DNA of 63,611 bases from Planctomycetales bacterium (GCA_020427005.1 JAGQOY010000016.1:1-63611), one strand, 5' to 3'. Counted from the stretch's first letter, positions 8,595 to 16,396 are shown. The notes: generated from the letters alone by a model not told the origin. Numbers and translations are program-made.

Positions 8595-8839
8595 TTAGCA
8601 ACCGAAATCTGTTGACAGTAAAAGAGGTTGCGGGGCTCTTGCGACTTTCAGTTTCGGAAACTTACAAGCTGATAAAGGCGGGAGATATTTCGCACTTTCG
8701 TGTAGGACCTGGGCGTGGATCAATTCGCATTGATCCACAAGCGGTTGATGACTTTCTGGATACAAGATCCGTTGGAAATCATGTGGCTTCAAGAATTCAG
8801 AAGCAGCCACCTCCTCCACTAAAACACCTAAAACGTTGA
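8591..8839 (+). CDS. Excisionase-type helix-turn-helix protein, 82 aa
   Basis: Residues 7-60 follow the MerR-like excisionase/HTH_17 pattern: LLTVKEVAGLLRLSVSETYK, then a Lys-Ala-Gly turn, then a beta-hairpin that ends IDPQAVDDFL. Proteins of this kind bind DNA and direct recombinases or act as small transcription factors. Its ATG overlaps the stop of the upstream gene. A 26-bp repeat follows immediately and its partner lies beside the integrase at 11349-12554, so a recombination-directionality role is plausible. Confidence 0.8.
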   Translation: MISNRNLLTVKEVAGLLRLSVSETYKLIKAGDISHFRVGPGRGSIRIDPQAVDDFLDTRSVGNHVASRIQKQPPPPLKHLKR

Positions 8840-8851
8840 GCTACAGGGCAA

Positions 8852-8877
8852 GCAACCGAAGAGGGCCGGAGGCTCGC
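8852..8877 (+). repeat. 26-bp direct repeat, left copy
   Basis: Begins GCAACCGAAGAG and ends AGGCTCGC, matching 12587-12612 in the same orientation with two differences. Those differences keep a small GAGCC/GGCTC-type hairpin through G-U pairing. The two copies bracket the KptA, toxin-antitoxin, GIY-YIG and integrase genes, so they are candidate attachment sites or a repeated terminator-like element. Confidence 0.5.
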
Positions 8878-8880
8878 TTC

Positions 8881-8902
8881 AGCCCGGAAAGGATGCCGGG
8901 CT
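8881..8902 (+). terminator. Hairpin after the excisionase-like gene
   Basis: Arms AGCCCGG (8881-8887) and CCGGGCT (8896-8902) with an 8-base loop, followed by only TTAAAA. It is a weak intrinsic terminator candidate because the U-tract is poor. Confidence 0.45.
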
Positions 8903-9043
8903 TTAAAACAATTTTCCTTTTGCCTTTCGGGAAACGAAACCAAGAAACGGCCAGCTACTCATCGAGCTGCAAATTAAGACGAGACCCTTTCCAGTAAGAG
9001 TCTGAAGGCTAGTAAAAGTTGCACTAGCGTTCAGACACGATTC

Positions 9044-9250
9044 ATGGAGGATCGTGCAATTGGAGACTGGAATATGAAACACGCAAGGATTGAAAAAGGC
9101 AGACGAGGATCAACAAAACCGCTTCGAGAGCTCGAAGACTGGAACTTCTATCGAAAGAATGAGGTTCTCGGCTTGTTGCGATTTTTGATTGTCGTGGCCT
9201 TTGTGGTACAGCTCATGGTTGAGTTTGGACCACACAACGTGGCTCCGTAG
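9044..9250 (+). CDS. Small single-pass membrane protein, up to 68 aa
   Basis: A basic N-terminus (KHARIEKGRRG) is followed by one hydrophobic segment (LGLLRFLIVVAFVVQLMVEF) near the C-terminus. ATG 9044 or the in-frame ATG 9074 could be the start; neither has a strong ribosome site. A strong terminator follows within 6 bases, which supports a real transcription unit. Function unknown. Confidence 0.5.
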   Translation: MEDRAIGDWNMKHARIEKGRRGSTKPLRELEDWNFYRKNEVLGLLRFLIVVAFVVQLMVEFGPHNVAP

Positions 9251-9255
9251 AGCCC

Positions 9256-9286
9256 GGCTCTTGGGAATACCAAGAGCCGTTTTTTC
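9256..9286 (+). terminator. Strong intrinsic terminator
   Basis: Arms GGCTCTTGG (9256-9264) and CCAAGAGCC (9270-9278) enclose a 5-base loop and are followed by a run of six T. It ends the transcript of the small membrane protein ahead of the kptA-like gene. Confidence 0.85.
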
Positions 9287-9305
9287 CATAAATCAGAGTG
9301 CTGGC

Positions 9306-9875
9306 ATGAACGAGAAATCTGAAATCTCGCGAACTATCATTCGAATTCTTCGCCACGCGTCAATGGACGTCGGATCAAAGCCCGACGCTCAGGGTTGGAT
9401 GCAAGTGAGAGCACTATTTCTGAAGGTGCTCGAACAATTTGAAGGGGCAAAAAGTGATTGCTTAGAAAGCTTCAGTGAAGCAATGTACAACCTAGCTAAA
9501 GGTCAACGGGTCGAAATTCGAAAGGAGTGGATTCGTGCCACGTGCGGCCACAGCTTGGTCATTTCATGGGACGATACAAGTGTTCCCACACAGCCACTCT
9601 ATCATGGAACCCAGCTAAGGTTATTTAGAAAAATAGAACGCCAAGGGTTACCACCAATGAAACGCTCGGCGGTTCAACTCACATCAAATCTGAGCTACGC
9701 AAGATCCATTGCCGATGATCTCGGACGGGGAATCGTTTTTCAAATTGATTGTGATGCATCGATTAGATCGGGGGTAAAATTTTCCGTAAGATCGGACCAT
9801 GTTTGGTGTGCAACAGCGATTCCACCAGAATGTCTCACGATTGTCAGTAATCGCTTACCCGTTAGGCGGCCCTAG
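9306..9875 (+). CDS. kptA: KptA/Tpt1-family RNA 2'-phosphotransferase, 189 aa
   Basis: ATG 9306 begins the protein proper; the longer frame from 9189 crosses the upstream terminator. Tpt1 landmarks appear in order: an Arg-His pair in ILRH near residue 18, DAQGWMQV, RATCGHSL (family RA-QGHS), LYHGT, GLPPMKRSAVQLT and VWCATAIPPE. The family transfers an RNA 2'-phosphate, or related ends, to NAD, and some members modify nucleic-acid ends with ADP-ribose. The QGHS Gln is Cys here. There is no tRNA ligase nearby, so a splicing role is unlikely. The gene sits in a toxin-antitoxin and integrase module and overlaps the convergent toxin gene by 21 bases, hinting at RNA repair or a toxin/defence role. 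Confidence 0.85.
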   Translation: MNEKSEISRTIIRILRHASMDVGSKPDAQGWMQVRALFLKVLEQFEGAKSDCLESFSEAMYNLAKGQRVEIRKEWIRATCGHSLVISWDDTSVPTQPLYHGTQLRLFRKIERQGLPPMKRSAVQLTSNLSYARSIADDLGRGIVFQIDCDASIRSGVKFSVRSDHVWCATAIPPECLTIVSNRLPVRRP

Positions 9876-10190
9876 ATCGTTCTTGTTTGCGGTGTCCATA
9901 CCTCCGCGTCGAATATGGAGCACAACAACCCTTTGTTCTTCAATGACAAACAGAGCTCGATAGCGGTTGTTTTGTTTGCCGAAAATCAGTTGTCGTACGG
10001 CTCTTTTTAGCAACCCATCCTCAGGGGCAAGCGAACATCGCTCTGCATTTAGAGACAGCGAATTTAAGGATTCTTTAAATCGATTTAGCCATTGGAGTGC
10101 AGTACTAGGCGCACGTTCTGCGGCAAATTCGAAATAGTGCTTTAGATCACTCTTTGCCCGTTGGGTGAGAAAAACCTGGCGTTCACTCAT
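9855..10190 (-). CDS. RelE/ParE-family toxin, 111 aa
   Basis: ATG 10190 overlaps the antitoxin stop by 8 bases, the usual coupled layout. The sequence fits the RelE/ParE fold: an N-terminal helical pair (RAKSDLKHYFEFAAERAP, WLNRFKESLNSL), then a beta-sheet with LIFGKQNNRYRALFVIE and VVVLHIRRG. Members either cut mRNA on the ribosome (RelE) or poison gyrase (ParE); sequence alone does not decide. The 3' end overlaps the kptA-like gene on the other strand. Confidence 0.85.
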   Translation of the reverse strand: MSERQVFLTQRAKSDLKHYFEFAAERAPSTALQWLNRFKESLNSLSLNAERCSLAPEDGLLKRAVRQLIFGKQNNRYRALFVIEEQRVVVLHIRRGGMDTANKNDLGPPNG

Positions 10191-10419
10191 CGTCTTTTGG
10201 AAGTGAGCTGCGCAACTCCGCGATAACGTCGGATAGTGGCTCAATATTGCCAGCGTCTAGATCACTTAGGCCATCAGTAATTCCCTCGAGCGACTGTTGC
10301 CGTTCGTTTCGAAACCAAGCCAAAGCATAGACGACGACCTCTTCGCGGGTCGAATAACGCCCGGTCGAAAACTCTTGATCAATGAATGGTTCAAGTTCGG
10401 AAGGTACGTTTAGCTGCAT
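10183..10419 (-). CDS. ParD/CopG-type antitoxin, 78 aa
   Basis: The N-terminus is ribbon-helix-helix-like (MQLNVPSELEPFIDQEF, then STREEVVVYALAWF). The acidic C-terminal tail is expected to cover the toxin. It is the first gene of the toxin-antitoxin operon, which it probably autoregulates. The pair likely stabilises the plasmid or the integrase-linked module. Confidence 0.85.
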   Translation of the reverse strand: MQLNVPSELEPFIDQEFSTGRYSTREEVVVYALAWFRNERQQSLEGITDGLSDLDAGNIEPLSDVIAELRSSLPKDDE

Positions 10420-10503
10420 GTTGATTGCTCCATTAATCTAGTCCTTCCAGCATAGCACGAATTCGTGCCAATTTTCAACAAAAACCAGCGTTGCCGAAGT
10501 AGG

Positions 10504-11304
10504 TTACTTGAGCAATTGGGAAAATGAGACTTCAAAAGCAGTCTCCAAGAACTCGATAGTGGATGGCTGATTATCGAGTGAAGCCCGAACAATAGGGCGT
10601 GCAAAAAGACCGATGTTCGGCTCCCAATGTGCGTTTTCTCTGTCCACCTTTTTGATCCATTTAACTGCGCAAACATATTCAGAATAGTCTGGCTCGAGAT
10701 AGTTGCGTTTCATATCTCCTTCGAGTCGCTTCTTGAGAAGAGGTTCGCCACGTACCTTGAACTGCTTTACAGGAAGCGCTTCTGCAAGAATCTTTGCGAT
10801 ACCTACGAACCCCAGTCCTCCCATATGAGCAACGACAAAGTCTCCTTTGTTGAACCCTAACATGGCGTCGCGATAACGTGGACCTGCTCCGGCGGAAATG
10901 AAATTGTATCGGCGATAGTCGTCCCAGTTTCGACGTTCGTTTTCACCGACAGAGTAGAAATATAGGCCTCGCTGAAAGTCGAAACCCGATAGGGCAAGGT
11001 GCATTGTATTGTGCGGACGAAAGTTCTTCTTATAGTGCCCCGAGGCTATGTTGGTTAGTGACTTGCCCAATTTCCAGAGCAACGTCTTTTCCACAAGCAG
11101 GGCATCATGTTCAGTGAGATCGCGAGCGACAACCCGAATAATTGGCTCTAAGCCTGCATCACGGATTTCGTTAATTCGGCGCGTCTTTTCAGAATCGCTA
11201 CTGTCATTGAGGTGCCAGAGTTTTCTGGCACCTCTCCCCTTACCGAAATAGAACTCTTCATAGTTCCTGGGATCTATGTAGACGTAAACGTAGTAGTCGT
11301 TCAT
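10504..11304 (-). CDS. GIY-YIG nuclease fused to an EVE-like domain, 266 aa
   Basis: ATG 11304 starts MNDYYVYVYIDP, with FYFGKGRG following, the LEM-3-like form of the GIY-YIG core. RINEIRDAG and ALLVEKTLLWKLG supply the Arg and Glu of the active site. The C-terminal half (YFYSVGENERRNWDDYRRY, FNKGDFVVAHMGGLGFVGI, then CAVKWIKKV) resembles PUA/EVE-like domains that bind modified bases. Such fusions are often restriction factors against modified DNA. It lies beside the integrase in the exchangeable module. The GIY-YIG call is strong; the EVE-like call is moderate. Confidence 0.75.
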   Translation of the reverse strand: MNDYYVYVYIDPRNYEEFYFGKGRGARKLWHLNDSSDSEKTRRINEIRDAGLEPIIRVVARDLTEHDALLVEKTLLWKLGKSLTNIASGHYKKNFRPHNTMHLALSGFDFQRGLYFYSVGENERRNWDDYRRYNFISAGAGPRYRDAMLGFNKGDFVVAHMGGLGFVGIAKILAEALPVKQFKVRGEPLLKKRLEGDMKRNYLEPDYSEYVCAVKWIKKVDRENAHWEPNIGLFARPIVRASLDNQPSTIEFLETAFEVSFSQLLK

Positions 11305-11348
11305 AGCATCCAAATTCACCAAAGTACCGAGCGGAAAAACCTAAACTG

Positions 11349-12554
11349 CTATTGTAGTTTGCCAACCGCTTTCTGTGCCTGCTGAAACATGTGCTCTGGG
11401 CTGTGCCCCAAGTGCTGGTAAGTTCGGGCAAGCATACTGGGATCGCGGTGCCCCATTAGGATCGCGACTGTCAACGCATCGACTCCGGCCTTAAGTGCGT
11501 TTGTTGCCCAGCTATGCCTGAGAGCGTAGAGACAATATCGAGGTGCTGCAGAGCGAGCCTTAGTTCGCAATAGCTTTCGCTTGGCTTCGGCCTTGAGCTC
11601 TGCCTTTGACTTCGTGTGAAGAGTTCCCTTTACCAAACAAGTTGGGTTGAGCTTAGCAATCATTCGGTCTATCTCTTTAGGTGGAACCTCGTACCCAGCA
11701 TCCTTTAGAGCTTGTTTGCCCATCCGCTCCTGCAGTCGATCAAAGAAGCAATTAATTGCTTCAGTTGTCCAGGGACGGTCAGCGGAGTTTCGAAAGAGAC
11801 GCTGGTGAGGTCGCTTGGGTTCGTAGAGCCTCTTGGTGACTGCAAGAGCTTCATCGGTCAAATAGACAATCCGAGGCCCCTTCTTGCACTTTGCCTCTGA
11901 CTGAGGAAACACCCAGCGGTTGTGGTTAAGATCTACATGCCGATTTTCCACACGCAACGATTCTTGTGGCCTACATCCTGTTGTGTAGGTAAGGACCAAA
12001 AGCTCGCGAGTCCTTGGATCGGCAACATACCTCAAGAGCCGATCAAACTCTTCAGGCGTTACATAGACTTCTTTTCGCTCAGCCGATGGTACTTCAAGAG
12101 CTGCGATTGGACTCTTATCCAAATAGCCTTGCCGCTCTGCCCACTGCAAACAACGCTTTACTGAACGAAAATAGTTTCGTCGGCTCGTGGTGGAAAGTTT
12201 GTAGTCAGCAACCCATTGCTCAACGTGGAATGGGCGAAGATCCTTTGCAAGCATCGAGGGGTACTTGTCGATGAACCGTTGCAAGCGATAGCGATACCAC
12301 TCGAAGGTATCGGGGGCTCGATTAGTTTGAAGCCATCCGAGAAACTGGTCGCACAACGCATCAATTCGAAGAGAACTTTGTTCCGTCGGCCCAGCGTGCA
12401 CAGTCTGCGGTTCAGGCGGATTGGCCATCAGCCGGTGATAGGCTTTGAAGGCTGCTTCTTTATCAGCACCTAGGTTGTACTGCTTGCCAAGAAGTTGGAC
12501 GTACCAGCGTCCACGATCTTTACGAAAAAATGGCTTTGGTGTGTGGTAAAGCAT
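11349..12554 (-). CDS. Tyrosine recombinase/integrase, 401 aa
   Basis: The N-terminal arm-type and SAM-like core-binding domains cover about residues 1-150. The catalytic domain shows the first Arg in YTTGCRPQESL, LRHSWATNAL for H-x-x-R, LMGHRD for the late His, and the nucleophile Tyr in ARTYQHLG near the end. It is probably active because all residues are present. It is adjacent to one copy of the 26-bp repeat and to a tRNA-Arg gene, the usual placement for an integrase that uses a tRNA target. Confidence 0.9.
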   Translation of the reverse strand: MLYHTPKPFFRKDRGRWYVQLLGKQYNLGADKEAAFKAYHRLMANPPEPQTVHAGPTEQSSLRIDALCDQFLGWLQTNRAPDTFEWYRYRLQRFIDKYPSMLAKDLRPFHVEQWVADYKLSTTSRRNYFRSVKRCLQWAERQGYLDKSPIAALEVPSAERKEVYVTPEEFDRLLRYVADPRTRELLVLTYTTGCRPQESLRVENRHVDLNHNRWVFPQSEAKCKKGPRIVYLTDEALAVTKRLYEPKRPHQRLFRNSADRPWTTEAINCFFDRLQERMGKQALKDAGYEVPPKEIDRMIAKLNPTCLVKGTLHTKSKAELKAEAKRKLLRTKARSAAPRYCLYALRHSWATNALKAGVDALTVAILMGHRDPSMLARTYQHLGHSPEHMFQQAQKAVGKLQ

Positions 12555-12586
12555 CTAGCGAGTCTCCGGTTCCATAGGACATGGGT

Positions 12587-12612
12587 GCAACCGAAGAGAG
12601 CCGAAGGCTCGC
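12587..12612 (+). repeat. 26-bp direct repeat, right copy
   Basis: Partner of 8852-8877 in the same orientation with two differences. It lies 33 bases upstream of the integrase start and contains a GAGCC-GAA-GGCTC hairpin. Confidence 0.5.
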
Positions 12613-12635
12613 TAGTTAGCCCTCACTGAGGGACT

Positions 12636-12939
12636 CAATCTCTGACAGCAATCTCTGACAGAGCGTTTTGTTATCACGAAGTGCAAATCGTGCTTTAAGC
12701 GTAAGTGGTTAATTCTCATCCACTTACACTTAGCACGCCCGGTAGGATTCGAACCTACAACCCTCGGTTCCGAAGACCGATGCTCTGTCCAGTTGAGCTA
12801 CGGGTGCAAAACTAAGGTTTTGCCTAGCAAAACGTGCCAAAAACCTAGCGAAAAGACCTCAAATGGCTCTCTTCACGAACCGAAGATTTTACAGGCTTTT
12901 TGGGGCTCAGAGAAGCCCCATCTCTGACAATCTCTGACA
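12636..12939 (+). repeat. AATCTCTGACA repeats flanking the tRNA
   Basis: The motif ATCTCTGACA occurs as two closely spaced copies at 12638-12660 and again at 12920-12939, on either side of the tRNA gene. They could be arm-binding sites of the integrase or traces of a duplication. A hairpin with arms TGGGGCT/AGCCCCA (12901-12920) abuts the right pair. Confidence 0.45.
12734..12807 (-). tRNA. tRNA-Arg (anticodon TCG)
   Basis: The minus strand folds as a cloverleaf. The D arm is GCTC/GAGC. The anticodon arm is TCGGT/ACCGA around CTTCGGA, giving anticodon TCG. The T arm is GTAGG-TTCGAAT-CCTAC. The acceptor stem pairs except for A3 against C70 and a G-T end pair. CCA is not encoded. It is the only tRNA found. 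The mismatch may mean partial decay, or that the 5' half was assembled during integrase-mediated exchange at the tRNA. It would read CGA codons if functional. Confidence 0.8.
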
Positions 12940-13029
12940 GCCAGGGTGTAGAATTTGCCTCTTATCGGTCGTGTGCTCAGATTTCGATTTTGTGGTAACT
13001 GCAACCTGAGAATTCCTACAAAACCTAAA

Positions 13030-14139
13030 ATGGACTCCTATCGAACAACCAAAACACTTCTCGATCAAACCGCAGCGTTTCGTCCCTGGGTGTGGGCCTT
13101 CGGTGTAACGGCAATGATCCTGTCTGTGGTGATGGGAATTGTCTTGGCACAGTATCTAGGCAACGCGACAGATGCCGCAGTGCTGAGCATGGTTCTTCCG
13201 ACAGCAATTGCGTCCGCATCTCTTCTAGTCACTTTGCACTCTCGATCAACGAGCATTTCAGATCGGATTCGTGCTCTAGGAGTCGAGCTAAACAAGCTCA
13301 ATAACGTTGGGTGGAGTTGCACGCTCCAAAAGAAGCGAGCAATAGCCATTGAAGCCCAAATTAAGATGTTTTCCGCTAGATTTCATTTGAGCTTAGTCTC
13401 AGTCGTTTCGGTTATTCTGTCACTACTAACGGCATTTCCGCTTGCCATTAGTTTGTTACCTGGTGGAAGTCAGACAATTTCAAGCAAGAGTGCATTTCTG
13501 ATCGGTACAATCGTAGGTCTATTCGCGTTTGGCGCCATTTGCTCAATCTGTGATCTTCTCCTCTCCGTCTTTACGCTTCGCGTAGAGGTTGACTTCTCAA
13601 ACTCCCAAGTCAGAAGCGTTCTGAGTCGCGAGGATGTGATTGATGCGAACGCTACCGACACTGTGATTCATTTCAATCGAATCTTCCACGATATCTGGTA
13701 CCGGCAGCGAGTCGAATTGTTTGATATGCCGGGCGAAGAAACTACAAAACACAAGACGAACAGTTTCTTTGTAAGGCTTTTTGGAATGCACCATGAGGAA
13801 TTTCATTTCTTCGTAAATGGATTGTTACCGCGAAATATGTACAAGCAATGGCTAGAGTGCCTGCGACTTAATTCGGTGACTGAACGAACTGAAACGGATA
13901 AGATAATTCTCGAGCCTACGAGAATCGGAAGTTCTAACTTTCAAGTAGCTTGGGAAGAGTTTGCCTCCGATTGCCGCGACAAAGCGTTTGAGGAGCTTAT
14001 GAGTGGTGTAATTGCAACAAAAGCCCCAGTGGAAGGTCTTCTGCGCGAAGCAGAATCAAAGTATAGGCAAGCTTACAAATTGACCAGGAGTATCGAACAT
14101 GGCTCAGAGAATGGGTTGGGTGAAGCAGATCGCAACTAG
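13030..14139 (+). CDS. Multi-pass membrane protein, 369 aa
   Basis: ATG 13030 is preferred over the longer TTG frame from 12955. Two membrane helices (about residues 23-70) are followed by a basic cytosolic loop (DRIRALGVELNKLN to QIKMFSARF) and two more helices (about residues 120-190). The remaining half is soluble. The loop layout recalls DUF2721-type proteins, but the C-terminal domain is extra. It ends in a perfect palindrome, convergent with a microprotein gene. Function unknown. Confidence 0.65.
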   Translation: MDSYRTTKTLLDQTAAFRPWVWAFGVTAMILSVVMGIVLAQYLGNATDAAVLSMVLPTAIASASLLVTLHSRSTSISDRIRALGVELNKLNNVGWSCTLQKKRAIAIEAQIKMFSARFHLSLVSVVSVILSLLTAFPLAISLLPGGSQTISSKSAFLIGTIVGLFAFGAICSICDLLLSVFTLRVEVDFSNSQVRSVLSREDVIDANATDTVIHFNRIFHDIWYRQRVELFDMPGEETTKHKTNSFFVRLFGMHHEEFHFFVNGLLPRNMYKQWLECLRLNSVTERTETDKIILEPTRIGSSNFQVAWEEFASDCRDKAFEELMSGVIATKAPVEGLLREAESKYRQAYKLTRSIEHGSENGLGEADRN

Positions 14140-14150
14140 TTGCGATCTGC
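14125..14150. repeat. Perfect 26-bp palindrome between convergent genes
   Basis: Each half reads GCAGATCGCAACT or its complement, with no spacer, and spans the stop of the 13030-14139 gene. The position suggests a bidirectional hairpin terminator, although no T-run follows. A binding site is the alternative. Confidence 0.55.
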
Positions 14151-14172
14151 GAAATCTGAAACCTTCGATTGG

Positions 14173-14322
14173 CTAGAAAGAGTCGTTGCTCTTTGAATAT
14201 GCAGCAAGCGTCTTCTTAATGTTTTCAACTCTGTCTTCGAGGCTCGTTATTCTGACTGCCTGCCATCCTGCGAACGCCAACGCAAGAATCGCCGCAGTGA
14301 AGCTAAGCTCCGCCATGCCCAT
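14173..14322 (-). CDS. Membrane microprotein, 49 aa
   Basis: ATG 14322 has a strong AAAGGAGAG site about 9 bases upstream. The peptide starts MGMAELSFTAAILALAFAGW, a single membrane helix, and continues into a helical charged tail (ITSLEDRVENIKKTLAAY) that could form a coiled coil. It lies between the palindrome and the CHASE2 fragment. The strong ribosome site and clean composition argue that it is real. Function unknown. Confidence 0.65.
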   Translation of the reverse strand: MGMAELSFTAAILALAFAGWQAVRITSLEDRVENIKKTLAAYSKSNDSF

Positions 14323-14430
14323 ACTGATCTCTCCTTTGTTGTAACCATCGAAAAAACAATTGATGGGTTATGTCACGATGTACAGAGACATAGCAAAAAA
14401 GTTTGAAACCCACGCGGATACTACCTATTT

Positions 14431-15072
14431 CTAGGTACTTAGCCCCACTTTTCTCTTTGTATCCTCAAGCTCTCTCTGAGCTATCAAAGCAATGGTAAAC
14501 ATCCCTATTGCGAAGATCTGGACGATGGAGCCGGTGATGACCATGAACCCAGGCAAGAAGTACAGGAAGTACTTAAAGGCGACAAATGTTGCGGCAGCCC
14601 AAATGCATGCCGTGCCAACCAAGACGCTTGCTGCGTATTGAGGCTGCATAAAAAGTATCGAAAAGGTCATCACAAAAATCGCAAGAACAATTAGAAGCGA
14701 TTCGAGCACTGGTGAAATGCGGCTGATGAATTTGTTCTCAATGATGTTTCCGGCAATCGTCGCATGGATCTCGACTCCATACATATCACCACCCGGTGCC
14801 GTAACTTCGAGGATCTCCTTGTCTGTGAATCCCCTCCCCCGCAGATCACTTGCAAAGCCAAGGAATACGACCTTGTCTTTAAAGTACCCCTCCGGGATGA
14901 CCCGTGGTTCAGAGAAGAGTTGCCAAAGTGAATAAGAACGGAACGATCCACCTGGACCGTAGAAGTTGATTAGGTCGTGTTGCAGCGGTGGAACAAGTGT
15001 CGTGAATATTGTCCGGCTTGCGGTTATCCTCAAAGTTGAACCGGGGGAACTTATGCCGAAGCTAAAAGACAC
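14431..15072 (-). CDS. Truncated CHASE2-domain membrane protein, 213 aa
   Basis: Residues about 35-115 match the end of a CHASE2 sensor domain: LINFYGPGGSF, GYFKDKVVFLGFASDLRG, then GVEIHATIAGNII. Three membrane helices follow, and the protein stops where a cyclase or kinase output domain is normally attached. The N-terminal half of CHASE2 is also missing, so this is a fragment of a sensor rather than an intact receptor, unless a short form has been kept. The 279-base gap upstream shows no clear gene. Confidence 0.6.
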   Translation of the reverse strand: MSFSFGISSPGSTLRITASRTIFTTLVPPLQHDLINFYGPGGSFRSYSLWQLFSEPRVIPEGYFKDKVVFLGFASDLRGRGFTDKEILEVTAPGGDMYGVEIHATIAGNIIENKFISRISPVLESLLIVLAIFVMTFSILFMQPQYAASVLVGTACIWAAATFVAFKYFLYFLPGFMVITGSIVQIFAIGMFTIALIAQRELEDTKRKVGLST

Positions 15073-15351
15073 TCGGCGTTAAGTATGGTGCGGCTTTCCA
15101 CCCTCTTGACTCCAACAATTCCCTGAACGAAAATCCCCGCTAAGAATCAAGTCTTGCTGGAGCAAGACTTTCTCTGTCGGCGGTTCACAGCGGTACAATG
15201 TACTGCATATTAGAAGCGAGAAGTCTCTCGAGTGAACCAACCGCAGGGCCTGTGTGGCATCCTGCATCTTGTTGTTACGCCTTTGATTTCATGTGCCAAA
15301 ACCGTTCTTGGTTAAAGTTTGGAATCCACTTTGTAAGAGAGGCGAAATCAA

Positions 15352-16395
15352 ATGAAGTCGAATTGGACACTTGTGTTTGCGGCTATGCTGTTGGCTTGCT
15401 TTCCATCACAGTTGTTTGGTGGCCAGCCCACCGACATCGACAATGATGGGCGATCCGAACTGATTGTTGTCAGAATCGTTGGTGGGCAGATGTACTGGTA
15501 CATCACGCCGGTAGATAATGATACGTCGCGAATGCCAGCTCACTACAATGACGCGGTCTTGGCCGGTCGCAACGCTGTGTGGGTCGCTTGGGGGAGGAGC
15601 GGAGATCAACCACTTCTTGCAGACGTCAGCGGAGACGGTTTGCCAGAGTTCATTGTCTATCGCCCAAGTGAAGGTAACTGGTATATTCTCTGGTCGGGTT
15701 GGAATGGTTCACTTGTTGTGCACTTCCCAGGTACGGGTTTGCCTCAAGCTGTACAATTTGATGATGATGGTAAGGCCGACTTGGCGTTCATCGATATATT
15801 GAATCAACGTGGCACCTACAGAAGTTCCAAAGATGGAACAATCAATTCGTCGCCATTTGATTACAACTACGGAATTGGCAACAGGGTGTATATTGACCTC
15901 CGGGTTGTTTCTAGATTTACATATCCAATGGTCTCTGGCGAATGGGGAGCAATTACTGAGCCCTATATGTATAACCACGGGAAGGGAACCAAGCTTTTCC
16001 GCCAATTTTCTGGAACAGTTGGGGTAGTCGGCGAGAACTATCCCGCTGTTCCATTGTTCGGTGATTTTATTGGTGGGCCCAAAATTGAGACCGGGAATTT
16101 TATCGGTGGACGCTGGCAACTATGGAGTCAGGGGGATTGGGAGTTGCTTCAGACGGAGTATTTCGGGATAGCTGGCGATATTCCGATTAATGGTGACTTT
16201 GATGGCGACGGCAAAATCGACAAGGCTCTTTGGAGACAGGAAACCGTCGGGATCGACTCCACATACTATATAAAATTTTCCTCACCAAATTCTGCATCAC
16301 AGGCCGTGTCTTGGGGCTGGGCTCCACATGCAGGCGGGTTCTCGTGTAAATGGGGATTCAATTCAGATACGGTAATGGGACGATTTGAATACTAG
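15352..16395 (+). CDS. Secreted FG-GAP/VCBS-like repeat protein, 347 aa
   Basis: A signal peptide (NWTLVFAAMLLACFPSQLFG) is followed by Asp-rich repeats: DIDNDGRSELIVVR, DVSGDGLPEFIVYRPSEG and DFDGDGKIDKALWRQ, each with a WY-type strand after it. These are calcium-binding FG-GAP/VCBS-style blades. It is probably exported and may bind surfaces or ligands. It is convergent with a second protein of the same style (16397-17335), with 1 base between their stops. The two differ enough to be old paralogues. Confidence 0.75.
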   Translation: MKSNWTLVFAAMLLACFPSQLFGGQPTDIDNDGRSELIVVRIVGGQMYWYITPVDNDTSRMPAHYNDAVLAGRNAVWVAWGRSGDQPLLADVSGDGLPEFIVYRPSEGNWYILWSGWNGSLVVHFPGTGLPQAVQFDDDGKADLAFIDILNQRGTYRSSKDGTINSSPFDYNYGIGNRVYIDLRVVSRFTYPMVSGEWGAITEPYMYNHGKGTKLFRQFSGTVGVVGENYPAVPLFGDFIGGPKIETGNFIGGRWQLWSQGDWELLQTEYFGIAGDIPINGDFDGDGKIDKALWRQETVGIDSTYYIKFSSPNSASQAVSWGWAPHAGGFSCKWGFNSDTVMGRFEY

Positions 16396-16396
16396 G

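Noticed and set aside
8852..12612. Insertion-sequence or transposon ends
   Set aside because: The two 26-bp copies are in direct, not inverted, orientation and no transposase lies between them.
12901..12920. TGGGGCT/AGCCCCA hairpin as an intrinsic terminator of the tRNA
   Set aside because: It lies upstream of the minus-strand tRNA and has no T-run on the relevant side.
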